Source: Leptasterias polaris (lineage: Eukaryota; Echinodermata; Asteroidea; Forcipulatida; Asteriidae). From it: a DNA stretch of 64,000 nt. Where the stretch lies: NCBI GenBank assembly GCA_037783415.1, contig JAZGTN010000003.1, positions 248,001 to 312,000 of the forward strand. Direction: 5' to 3'. The position numbers were made by a program, and so were the translations under genes. The notes under the pieces were generated by a model that was not told the DNA's origin, did no database searches, and saw only the letters and a program-made list of their open reading frames with translations. Positions 47,001-56,208 of this stretch are shown here, piece after piece; position 1 is the first letter of the stretch, and the number at the start of each line of letters is the position of its first letter.

Positions 47001-48200
47001 CTGTGCTTGTATACCGCTTTGCCACAACACACCTTAGGTATATCCAAATAATGTCACGTGATCAATGTACAAATCAAAAATTGGCCGTTCAATGCATACA
47101 TTGTATCCAAAAACACTATATTTTCTTTAAAAAGGGGTTCAATAACATCGACGTTCAAAAAAAGGTCTGTGTTGCATTCACTCTGTGGACTTTCCTTTGT
47201 TATGTACACTTGAGGAAAATCCTGTTCTTCGTAAAAAAAAATTGTGGACGTGTGCAAGTCCACATAGTGTTTCAAGTCTCTACATTATGTGGACCTCTTT
47301 TCTTCTCAGGTCCTCACTTCGTATGAAGCATTAAAACAAACAGTATGGTGCCACATCTGACCATTTTTTCACGTGGGGTTGTTTGAACTTTCAAAACAAG
47401 AAAGTGCTTACCGCAATAGCGACCGGAATGTGTAGAGGGGCACACGCAAAATTCATACCCCGCAAAGTGTATACAAACTCCACCGTTTAAACATCTACTC
47501 CCATCACACCCTGTGGATCAGACGGGTAAAAGGTTTGTTAACACTAAAATACAATAATACAGAAAGAAAGAAAAGAGTACTCAAGTATTCAGTTTAATTC
47601 AATCCAGATACGTGTACATTCCACGTTTCAATGAAAATAACAACAAAACAAATCTATGTATAATTGCCCAGTAACAAAAGTTAAGTAATAAAAAGCAAGT
47701 TTGATGATACAAGATTTTGACACACAATCAGAGTGTGTGGCAAGAAGATTTTAACTTTGAAAAAACAACTAGCAGAATATCTCTAGCAATTTTCAAAATT
47801 GTCGAAATGGCTGTCTTTACTTTAATGTTAATTATACCTGTATGTTTTCAAAAGATATACACGATGGATAAATATATATATCATGGCATGCTATGAATGT
47901 GTGTCAAATTCCATGCTAATATCGGCACAATTCAATTACCTATCTGCCTATAAACTATAAAACATGTTTTTAAATTGAAAGCAACAGTTGAAAAAGTTAC
48001 AATATACTATACAGCATAATTTTAGTTTTTGGTTGGACTTTACCTTCATCCCGGCGTGATCTGGTGAGAATGTCGTGCCTATCTGTGTTGCTTGCTAACT
48101 TACTGAGTTTTCCACAGTCTACCACAGTCAAACAAGACACAACCAGCAAACACACCGCCAACGTGGACCACAGACCGTTAATAAGTATAGGCCTACCCAT
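36951..48200 (-). CDS. Gene B: type I membrane protein with eight EGF modules
   Basis: Joined exons: 48044-48200, 47412-47510, 46065-46193, 44720-44833, 43294-43410, 42599-42730, 42067-42195, 41412-41558, 39904-40017, 39737-39781, 39423-39467, 38514-38604, 36951-37467. Total 1836 nt, 611 residues plus stop, open across every junction. Layout: signal peptide (1-30), RSRR furin-like site (about 47-50), eight six-cysteine EGF modules (53-379), a Pro/Thr/Ser linker of two near-identical 15-residue units (380-409), one transmembrane helix (about 420-436) and a cytoplasmic tail (440-611). All extracellular junctions are phase 1, so single modules could be skipped. The tail has a PPPPY WW-domain ligand and YxxPhi-type signals (YQPL, YQSL), pointing to trafficking or ubiquitin-ligase control. 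A cell-surface adhesion or receptor role is inference. I know no named orthologue. Confidence 0.82.
38114..38450. mobile_element. MITE family 4, copy 2
   Basis: Counterpart of 33425-33810 in the duplicated segment, with the same hairpin but an internal deletion of about 50 bases. It was present before the duplication. Confidence 0.6.
38514..38604 (-). CDS. Gene B exon 12: transmembrane helix
   Basis: 91 nt, acceptor tttacag, donor gtaagt. Reads [20 protein letters not shown] and AVMVSVSRA: a glycine-rich start (GGSIGG, possible helix packing) and a 17-residue hydrophobic run followed by Arg on the cytoplasmic side. Changes the phase from 1 to 2. Confidence 0.8.
38793..38954. mobile_element. 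MITE family 1, copy 2
   Basis: Inverted relative of 8268-8429, same 162-bp length, ends tagaccgatccattaagc and gcttaatggatcggtgta. Lies in a gene B intron. Confidence 0.8.
39192..39364. mobile_element. MITE family 2, copy 1
   Basis: Inverted ends tagacattatgcatatgacg and tgacgtcaatgcataaggtcta. Contains gagtagggcgccctcacct and aagatggcggcttgg. Inverted copy at 60497-60672, expanded copy at 49400-49792. Confidence 0.8.
39423..39467 (-). CDS. Gene B exon 11: 15-residue linker, copy b
   Basis: 45 nt in phase 1-1 between ctacag and gtaagt; encodes [14 protein letters not shown], nearly the same as exon 10. Flanking intron sequence is also duplicated, so this arose as a tandem segment duplication about 310 bp apart. 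Confidence 0.72.
39737..39781 (-). CDS. Gene B exon 10: 15-residue linker, copy a
   Basis: 45 nt in phase 1-1 between ttacag and gtaagt; encodes [14 protein letters not shown]. Probably O-glycosylated stalk. Duplicate of the next exon. Confidence 0.72.
39904..40017 (-). CDS. Gene B exon 9: EGF module 8
   Basis: 38 codons, acceptor ctttcag, donor gtaaca. [12 protein letters not shown] then [13 protein letters not shown], membrane-proximal EGF. Confidence 0.8.
40300..41810. repeat. Intronic tandem segments in gene B
   Basis: 40320-40500 and 41620-41790 resemble each other (gctgtctgacaagagtctct against ttgtctgacaaaagtcgtt, then aaggtt, and gacatggagattggagg against aacatgaagattggagg). This suggests a local duplication that may have copied EGF exons. 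40900-41050 is a fragment of the 50340 repeat family. Confidence 0.5.
41412..41558 (-). CDS. Gene B exon 8: EGF module 7 with stalk
   Basis: 49 codons, acceptor ttaacag, donor gtttgt (weak but valid GT). [12 protein letters not shown] then [12 protein letters not shown], then a short stalk [12 protein letters not shown]. The upstream Met near 41610 is intronic. Confidence 0.8.
42067..42195 (-). CDS. Gene B exon 7: EGF module 6
   Basis: 43 codons, acceptor gatgcag, donor gtaagc. [16 protein letters not shown] then [14 protein letters not shown]. The upstream in-frame Met near 42241 is intronic. Confidence 0.82.
42599..42730 (-). CDS. Gene B exon 6: EGF module 5
   Basis: 44 codons, acceptor gccaaag, donor gtaagt. 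[15 protein letters not shown] then [12 protein letters not shown]. The acidic TDDNND start could add to calcium binding, but a full cbEGF motif is not present. Confidence 0.8.
43294..43410 (-). CDS. Gene B exon 5: EGF module 4
   Basis: 39 codons, acceptor ttttcag, donor gtgagt. [14 protein letters not shown] then [13 protein letters not shown]. The NGG signature is replaced by ESH and the aromatic near the end is lost, the most diverged module of the gene. Confidence 0.8.
43985..44090. repeat. gagacc hexamer array
   Basis: gtcgagaccttgga repeats run into about five tandem copies of gagacc with a palindromic flank (ctccgagacc). In a gene B intron. Confidence 0.65.
44360..44703. repeat. 43-bp minisatellite, eight copies
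   Basis: Eight consecutive, almost identical units starting gatgtctgggtcaaagaacg and ending attatatcattt. One unit has tataatt for tatcatt near 44565. It lies 16 bp past the donor of gene B exon 4 in the following intron, so copy number could affect splicing. No spacer variation, so not a CRISPR array. Confidence 0.92.
44720..44833 (-). CDS. Gene B exon 4: EGF module 3
   Basis: 38 codons, acceptor tttttag, donor gtaagg. [14 protein letters not shown] then [13 protein letters not shown] 43-bp tandem array begins 16 bases beyond the donor. Confidence 0.82.
45205..45496. mobile_element. MITE family 4, copy 3 (inverted)
   Basis: Reads inverted relative to 33425: cacctgtgaaaatttc at the left, hairpin gagaagcgtttctgacagaa, and an end of accttccct followed by ttaa. 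Confidence 0.6.
46065..46193 (-). CDS. Gene B exon 3: EGF module 2
   Basis: 43 codons, acceptor caatcag, donor gtaact. [14 protein letters not shown] then [13 protein letters not shown]; the cysteine 3-4 loop is longer than usual. Confidence 0.82.
46315..46670. mobile_element. TTAA-flanked MITE, diverged
   Basis: Starts ttaa-aggccctgtacactattg and ends tataatacct-ttaa. The interior has gtttctgagaaatgagtaaa and ctcaaattttcacaggtttg. Related in layout to 50340-50705. In gene B intron 2. Confidence 0.6.
46780..47030 (-). mobile_element. Degenerate tRNA-derived SINE
   Basis: Minus strand holds a decayed A box and gtgggttctagtcccggtct, then cttgtattcttgagcaagat, like the SINE at 24048-24434. Confidence 0.6.
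47412..47510 (-). CDS. Gene B exon 2: EGF module 1
   Basis: 33 codons, acceptor atccacag, donor gtaagc. [12 protein letters not shown] then [14 protein letters not shown]; six cysteines. Confidence 0.82.
48044..48200 (-). CDS. Gene B exon 1: signal peptide and RSRR site
   Basis: ATG at 48200-48198; the peptide begins [20 protein letters not shown], a strong signal sequence with probable cleavage near [14 protein letters not shown] follows; R-S-R-R fits the furin R-x-(K/R)-R rule, so a short propeptide may be removed. Donor gtaaag, phase 1. The frame runs open past the donor to 47997, but a phase-1 EGF exon follows. Confidence 0.82.
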
Positions 48201-49399
48201 CTCTAATCACAGATATCAACGATCTTCGAAAAGGATATGATCAACTGATGAAAGTGTGTACTTGTATAGACGTTATTAACCGACAACTGTGTGCCTTCAA
48301 ATAATTGGTACTGTTTGTGGGATTTTTTTGAAACGTAAACACAAATGCCTATATGGTACTTATTTTCAGTTTACCGGGTGATTGAACAAGAAAGGGACAA
48401 AAACACATCACAGTTGCTGACGTCATTGAGCTGTGCGATGCACAGTGTTTCGGTGGTTTTTTATTACAATTAATTATCGACAGCTGAGTTTTGCTGTTTG
48501 TTTACTTATTTGTTTTTGGTTTGTTTGTTTGGTTTTTAAAATAGTTGTTTTCGGTTTGTTTACACTTAAATTGTTCAACAAGCAGTAATGGGGCGTATTG
48601 TTGTTTTAAAATACAATATATTCAACAAGTTTATAATAGTAGGCCTATGCACTTTGGGCAAAATTTAATGTTAATTGGCCATGTAATGTAGTAAACTATT
48701 CAACACGTACAGTCATTGATGAACTTGTAAATTCAGATTGTAATGGCCAGATTTTTGCCAACTCGGTAACTAATTTGAGTAGTCAAGGCCGCCCATCTAA
48801 AATTGTGGTCAGTCTTTGCAAACAAAATATTATAACAATTACTGAAATTAAGTATTTGTGTGCTAACCTATGGGTTTTGCAGTTAGCTTGATGTGCCCGC
48901 CTGTGGGCGACCGAGTGAGTGAGTGAGTGATGTGCAGACTGTTTGGACCAATCAACATGGCGTCCGGATAATGTGATCGGTCATTGGTCCTCCATAATAT
49001 AGAATACACAAATACATTTATTTCCAGTCAAACAATGTAACCATAGGCGTTTTTTAAACCTAGACTTTAGGCTCCGGTTCCGGCTTGGGCTCCGTCCCAT
49101 CATGAATTTTGGAGCAGTGTGCATTTTGCACGATGCTTCAACATCAACCGTAGCCTGGAGCCAGAGCCTAAGCCTGGGTTTGAAAGAAGTTTGGGATGAA
49201 CAACGAGAAGCACAAACAGCCTGGTCCCTTGTTTTGTAAAAACACACACCAGTTCTCATTACAGCAAACATGGAATGCGGCAAGGGTGACCCTACAAGGT
49301 GTTCTATAATGATTTTCATAAGCACTTTTATTCATGTTATGCTTTACTACGCCCGGAAGAGACTTCAAATTCATCAGCTTCGTAAACTGACATTATGAA
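48201..49399. other. Upstream region of gene B
   Basis: Just before the gene B start. No TATA box recognised close to 48200. Contains (gagt)n at about 48914-48928 and no coding sequence. With gene C on the other strand, 48201-58131 is a 9.9-kb divergent intergenic region. Confidence 0.5.
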
Positions 49400-49792
49400 T
49401 AGACCTTAAAGCATTGACGTCATCACGACGCCATCTTGGAAGTAAAACGAAGATGGAAAACGCACATCACATCTACGTATGCATGGCATATAGGGTGGGC
49501 CAGCCAGTGAGCAACCTTCTTTTGACCTCTAACCGAGGGCGCCCTACTCAAATGACGTAATGTTCATTAGGCCTAGATTATTCTACGTATGCATGGCTTA
49601 TAGGGTGGGCCAGCCAGTGAACAACCTTCTTTTGACCTCTAAGCGAGGGCGCCCTACTCAAATGACGTAATGTTCATTAGGCCTAGATTATTCTACGTAT
49701 GCATGGCTTATAGGGTGGGCAGCCAGTGAGCAACCTTCTGTTGACCTCTAGTCGAGGGCGCCCTACTCAAATGACGTAATGTTCATAATCCT
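49400..49792. mobile_element. MITE family 2, copy 3 with internal amplification
   Basis: Begins tagaccttaaagcattgacg and ends in the gcgccctactcaaatgacg part. Its right part is repeated three times with a 110-bp period (starts at 49473, 49583, 49693: ctacgtatgcatggc). The other two copies in the window lack the amplification. Confidence 0.75.
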
Positions 49793-50339
49793 ATTTCGAT
49801 ACATCGATTCTACTTTAAGTTCAACAACAACCTTTTACAGCATTGTACCACGTACTATAACCGGAGTTCTTCGTACTCTGATGCTCGGTCTGCTGTAAAC
49901 TCACTGGCGCTTGAAAATGGCCTTGGTTGTGCTTAACAAGCTACGAGATTATTCGACAAAACGATAACAATCGAACAAAAAAAATTCCGTGTGTTTCCAT
50001 GCAACGCCTAAACTATACAACAAACCCTCGCTGAAAAGAGAATTATTGGTGACATACAATAGACAGTATGAACATTCCCACGGCTGTTTTGACCGTATCT
50101 TTTGCCGCGTTTATTGTATCCTGCTTATGTCATGGTTACTAAATATATATATTTACGTCATGTCTTCATTGAATTTAGGATGCTGTCCACGAGCAAGGTT
50201 TCTGGTTTTCGTTGTTTCCTTGTTTCGGTGCATGCGCTTCAGTAGTGGATTAAACTGGTGAAGTATGCTGCCCCCTTGCGGCAACAGTCCAATTATTCAT
50301 TTGATTTTATTTTCCAGTGCTAAACTGATCTTGTTTTAA

Positions 50340-50705
50340 AGGCACTGGACACGTTTGGTAATTGTCGAAGACCAGTATTCTCACTTGGTGTATCCCAACA
50401 TATGCACAAAATAACAAACCTGTGAAAATTTGAGCTCAATTGGTCATCGAATTTGCAAGAGAATAATGAAAGAAAAAACACCCTTGTTGCATTACTTTGT
50501 GTGCTTTCAGATGCATAATAAAAGGCTTCAGCAAGAAGTCTTTTATTTGCGTGAGAAATTACCTCTTTCTCAAAAAACTACATTACTTCAGAGGGAGCCG
50601 TTTCTCACAATGTTTTATACTATCAACAGCTCTCCATTGCTCGTTACCAAGTAAGTTTTTATGCTAACAATTATTTTGAGTAATTACCAAAAGTGTCCAG
50701 TGCCT
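50340..50705. mobile_element. 366-bp MITE with TTAA target
   Basis: Ends aggcactggacacgtttgg and, inverted, aggcactggacacttttgg, with ttaa on both sides (50336-50339, 50706-50709). Interior cacttggtgtatcccaacat and ctgtgaaaatttgagctcaa recurs in fragments at about 12541-12690, 40900-41050 and 56440-56630. TTAA duplication points to piggyBac or Kolobok mobilisation. Confidence 0.8.
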
Positions 50706-50709
50706 TTAA

Positions 50710-52282
50710 ACGTACCTACCTCGTCATCATTGTTTGATTATACAATTAATCCATTCTTTGTTCATATTGTTAAAAATATATATATATAAAATGGCACATT
50801 TGATGTTGTTTTGATTACTTCCCCCAATTAAACGTACATTATTGGTGTGTACGAGGTTGCAACAGCACCCCTAACACATACATGCACGTACTGCAAATCA
50901 GCAAAGTACACCCTACCCCCGGCGGGTGTCACAGGGGATCGGTAAAAGAACCAGGCCTCACCTTGTTCATTGGATAGTTTAAAACCTCTTCAACCCACTT
51001 TGATTTCCTCATTACTTTTGAGCTGTTTATCTGTATAATTTGCTCCGTTTATATTGTGTATACCTGTCTATTTAAAAATATGAGTCACAGTAGCTTGCAC
51101 CCCACTAAATAAACTCCCACAGCATACAATGCAAAAAGCTAAATATTCAAAATAAAAAACACCAAGAAGTCTCACAGCTTTTTACAGTAAAAATTAATTT
51201 TATCCATTGACCCATGAACTTTTATCCTCAGCTCAATTTAATATAGGGAGTCCAAAGCCCATCGCGTTATTCTCCCTCCAAATAAAAACACCCCTACCCC
51301 CGTGTAAATATCCAAACGTCCGAGCATCAATCTTGAAAAAATTACTCTACACCTTTCGGCGAATATGACAATTTTTTCAGGGTCTATGTCATCCAATAAG
51401 TTTGAAATCAACAACCTTCAGTTCACAACTGGGCAACATTTTTAAATTGTACCTCTTTTATTTGGCTCTCAAATCTGTCTAACATAAAATATTTTGAAAG
51501 CCCACAAAAAATTAAGGAGGCCGACGCTCTGTTTTCTCCTTGATTAGGGTGTACCCAGTAGTGTTCGATTCAAATTTCTTCTGAGAAATGGCGTATGTAT
51601 TCTACTGTATTCTACGTTTTCACGCAGGTGGTGTTTTGATGCTGTTTGGAGTGGGTATTATCGTGCGTTTAATTGTTGCACGTAGGGCTTTGTGATGACT
51701 ACATCGACTGATTGTATGCATTTAGTGACGTCATTAAACCACGTGATGCTGAGCAAAATACATAAGTGCAGCACACAGTTGCAATGGAGCGTGTAGTTAT
51801 TTAGTTTATTTGCAGCCATTCAGTACACAGTGTAGTCTTGGTTCTAGGTCATTTGCCAAGTCAATTTTTTTTCTACATCAGATTCAAGATAATAATTTCT
51901 CGAAGAATTTTCCCCCAAAAGGCTAGATAAGTTTCGTTTAAGCTGTTTTGGTGTTTACAATGAGGGCGGGCTCGCATGAAGAGAAAGCCAAAGAAAGGAA
52001 AGGGTCAGCCAAATATTGAACTGTTGTACAAATAAAAACACTTCTTTAAAAAGTATATGATACGATTACCAATAATCCGGAGGAATAGATGATACTTTCA
52101 GCTTAAGTGTCACTCACAGAACAAATAGCCCTTACTAATAAAAAAAACAAAAGACTGACACTTGCACTAAAATATTGGAAAAGTCATTCTTAATTTCAAA
52201 ACGCCCAGTAAGCATTTTAGCTGACAGTACAAACGAGAGAGGGCGCTGTGTAGATTTTAATTTAGCCACTCTGGTTGCAACA
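50710..52282. other. Intergenic spacer with degraded repeats
   Basis: 51107-51550 is a poor copy of the 52283 repeat (actaaataaactcccacagc). The rest shows no gene or array. Confidence 0.5.
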
Positions 52283-52730
52283 CACTAAATAAACTCCCAT
52301 GAGAACCAATGCTAAATGATAAATATTCAAAAATACTCCAAAAATCGTGTAAGTCTCTCAGCCTCTTGAAAACCAATCAAACATGTTTTCGGACGACTGA
52401 ACTTTAGAATTCTTTTCAATTTTTGGAATTTTTGCAAACTACCCCAGCCTGAAGAAAAAAATACGGAAATGTGTTTTTTTCCAAAACCGACTTGCTGCCA
52501 GTTTTCGTGAAGCACTTCTCCACTTTCCCGGTCAAATAGAGCCAACTTTAACGCCTAAATTTATCAAGTCTCCTCAAAAGTTGAAGCACAGAACCCCCAG
52601 GTTGTGATAGATTCTTATATTTACACAATCTATTAATTGCATGACCCCCAAAACGTTATAATTAAAAATAAGTTGTGGGTTTACAAATTATGATAAGTAG
52701 CTTGGCGCATGAATTTTGGCTTATTTAGTG
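52283..52730. mobile_element. Dispersed ~448-bp repeat, copy 2
   Basis: Inverted ends cactaaataa and ttatttagtg; otherwise as 30602-31040. Non-coding; frames inside are fortuitous. Confidence 0.78.
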
Positions 52731-53159
52731 TAGTGAAATCTCAAAAACGCTACCATCAACATTGAAATACTTGTTGTTAGTGCCAAAATCATCCCCTTTT
52801 TGTGTATAGCGCCCCCTCTTGACAAGCAGCAGATCCAGGGTGTCGAGACGGTGGTGAAAATACAGTTTTTCAAGCTCTCTTAATGATTGATACATCTTTA
52901 CTAAGTTTTCTTAAGGTAAAGCATAAAGTTTGTTGTTTTAAAGTAGTAAAAGGTAAATGTAAAAGGCAAGGCATCATTTCAAGTGAATAATTAGGGTCTT
53001 GAATCACCAGAAAGTGAAAACTGTGACTGTAGTGTATTTATTTGTTGAGCGTTGGATACTCTTTTTCGAACCATAGTCTCGCCACACAAAACCGGATACA
53101 GAGGGCGCTTTTCAAAATGGTGACATAAACAAACTTAGGACCCTGGAATTCGGCAGGAA

Positions 53160-56100
53160 CACTTTTTATTTCACTTAATATTTATGTTCCCTCTTATCTC
53201 TGGAGTGTATCACAATCCATTTGCAATACAGCACTTGGTACACTTTGGTATGTTGACTATTGCTTAAAAAGGGTTAACCAGATTGACATTGCAGTAATAA
53301 CTGAATCATGGATTAGTCCAAGTACAGCACCCGAGCAGTATTCATTGGAGGGTTACATTGCCTTTAGTGCATGTAGACAAACAAGTACTGGTGGCGGAGT
53401 ACTTGTTTATGTTGAAGATCACCTTCAAGCATCTCCCATCGAAGACATTTTAGTCCCACCAGAACTCGACGGTCAATGGTTATTAGTACATCAACCAAAA
53501 CTTCCAAGGAGTGTCCCCGCAATTGCCATTTTTGCAGTTTATTGCCCCTGACTCACCTCATATTGAATTATTGTACCAACACATCTTGTCTATATACAAT
53601 GGATCATTTATTAACCCGTAAACCAAATATTGGTTTAACCATTTTAGATGATTTTAACCAATTTGACACATTTCCTATTTGTAATGTAACAATCTGAAAC
53701 AAGTTGTATCTAAGCCAACCAGGGATAAAGCTGTGTTAGATTTAATCCTTACCAATCTAGCCAGTACAATAAGCCTTTAATTTTATCCTACTTGGGAAAG
53801 AGTGACCACAATTGTATTTTATGGACCCCTATTCTGTTCTGTGAAGTTTAATTATTTCAGTCAAAGAATAAATTGTTCAGCCCATCAAAGACTCTAGTAT
53901 ACGTTCTTTTGCAAATTGGATACAAGGGCAAACTTGGAATGAAGTAATCAGTTCTAACTCATGCCAAGCCAAAACCGATGCCTTCTATGCAATGGTCAAC
54001 CAAACTGTTGACTCCCATTTTCCCACCAAAATTACCCACAAACATTGTGGTGATAAACCATGGTTCAATGGTCGGATCAGAAGACTAATTTTGAGGAGGC
54101 AAAAAGCTTTTGTAAAGGGTGATAAAGTTACACTGTGTTCCCTTAGAAAACAAGTTGCCCGTGAAATAATATCAGCCAAGCAGTCTTACTATGCTGGCAG
54201 GCTTCGTGTGTTACAAAAAACTGATCCTGCAGGGTGGCATCGAAATGTCCGTAACCTAGCGAAGAATAGTGAGTTGACTATCCATGTTGAAGGTATTGAT
54301 CCTAGTAATAATGAATCCATTGCCGATGAAATTAATAATCACCTCTCCAGTTTTTCACAAACCCAAGGTCCCATTAGGCTGCAAGATTTGCCAGCGTACC
54401 TGCCTGCCCAGTACAATATTCCTGAAATTCAACCTTGGGAAACTTATTATGAACTTGGGAAGATCTCTGTGAGTAAAAGTGGAGGACCGGATAATTTACC
54501 TGCTAGGATACTTACTGAATTTGCATACGAATTGAGTATACCATTAACTAATAATATTAAATTCATCATTCAAGCAAGGCGTTGTACCATTTCAATGGAA
54601 GCAGGCAAATGTTATTCCTATTCCGAAGACAAAACCCCCCACTTTGCAAAAACTCAGACCGATATCCCTCACCCCCCTTTTAGCCAAACTTGCTGAAGGT
54701 TTCATTTGTAAAATGGATAATGAACTCAATTAGCTCTAAATTGGACAATAGACAATTCGGTAATCGTAAAGGTATCTCTACTACCCATTGTATAATTGAC
54801 ATTTATAATCACCTAATTACCGGGGCTAACATGCCTAATAATGTTAGTACATTAATACTTACTGATTTTAGTAAGGCATTCGACAGCATTGATCACCATG
54901 TAGCCATTAAAAGTCTTCTTGAAATTGGAGTTTCCCCGTTAGTTGTGAAATGGGTTGTAAGTTTCCTGACTGAACGTCAACAAAGGGTTAGATATAAGCA
55001 ATCTCTTTCAGACTGGCAAACCTTAACTGTGATGGTGGAGTGCCCCAAGGCACCAAACTTGGACCAGTGATTTTGTAAGCATGCATAAACAGTGCTGTTG
55101 ATCCTAGTTGTAACAAATGCTGGAAATAATATGTCGACGATCTGACGTTGGGTGAAAATCGATTATTTAATCAGGAAAGTAACATTCAATTTGACCTAAA
55201 TCAATTGGATGAGTGGGCTAAGCATAATGGCTTTTCGTTGAATCCTGCAAAATGTCAAACATTGCAGGTCTATTTTGGTCGTAAAAATCCCCCTGATAAT
55301 TTGTACTCTATCTCCAACATTCAATTACCATATGTGTTTCAAGTGTTAAACTTTTAGGTGTCACTTTTCAGAGTAATCTTAAATGGATGCTCACGTGACT
55401 GACTTGTTGAGTAAGGTTAATCGTAAACTATTCATGTTACGTAAAACTGAAGACTGCCGGACTGACCACAATTGAATTGATCATTGTTTACAAGGGTTAC
55501 ATCGACCAGTAATGGGATATGCTGCCCCTGCCTGGAATTCATCGCCGACTCTGGGCCAATCCAACCAGCTAGAACTAGTTCAAAAACGCATTTGTCGTAT
55601 TCTGCTTGGCACTAATTATTATAATTATGACCAAGCTCTATGTGTGTTGAATCTGGATTCCTTGTTTGAAAGGAGGAACAAACTTTGCTCTAAATTTGCT
55701 TTGAAAACTTTCAGGTCTACAAAATTTGCTGACTGGTTCCCCAAGCCAAATAAGGTCCATGGTATGTAGTTAAGAACCAAACGGGTGATTTACAAACATA
55801 AAGGTTCAACAAAAAGATTTCATAACAGCCCTATTCCGTATCTTACTGAATTGTTAAATGACATGCTTAAGGATTGATTTATTTTTATCTTCTATAAAAT
55901 AATAATTTTAAATTTTATATTGGATTCATAATAGCCCTGTTGTGTATCTGACTGGATTGCTACATATTTTTTTTTAAATGTTTGTGCTTGTTTTTGTGCC
56001 CTGTTTTTCCAATGATTTACATCGCCTATGTTATTTTGCGCTTTAAAGTTTTTATAGTGCTACCACTACCCTCCTTGTTTTGTAGTCAATGTAATTTTTT

Positions 56101-56208
56101 AACTCCTTCTGTGTTTTTATGTTTTTACCTACTGTAACCACTGTGCAATTCAGCCTTCGGGCTGCAATATGGTGTGAATAAACCATTAATAATAATAATA
56201 ATAATAAC
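53160..56208 (+). mobile_element. Degenerate LINE with (TAA)n tail
   Basis: Endonuclease pieces: IAVITESWISPSTAPEQY and GGGVLVYVEDHL at 53280-53420, LDDFNQFD near 53650 (usual GDFN mutated), KSDHNCI near 53800. Linker and RT start at 53992-54696 (KPWFNGRIRRLILRRQKAF). RT core at 54690-55070 (FGNRKGISTTHCI, LTDFSKAFDSIDHHV), then CPKAPN-LD in place of PQG, YVDDLTLG near 55131, and the C-terminal thumb at 55512-55769 (LVQKRICRILLGTNYYNY). At least five frame breaks. Ends with aattcagccttcgggctgca, gaataaacc and (TAA)n at about 56187-56208. Inactive. Confidence 0.85.
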
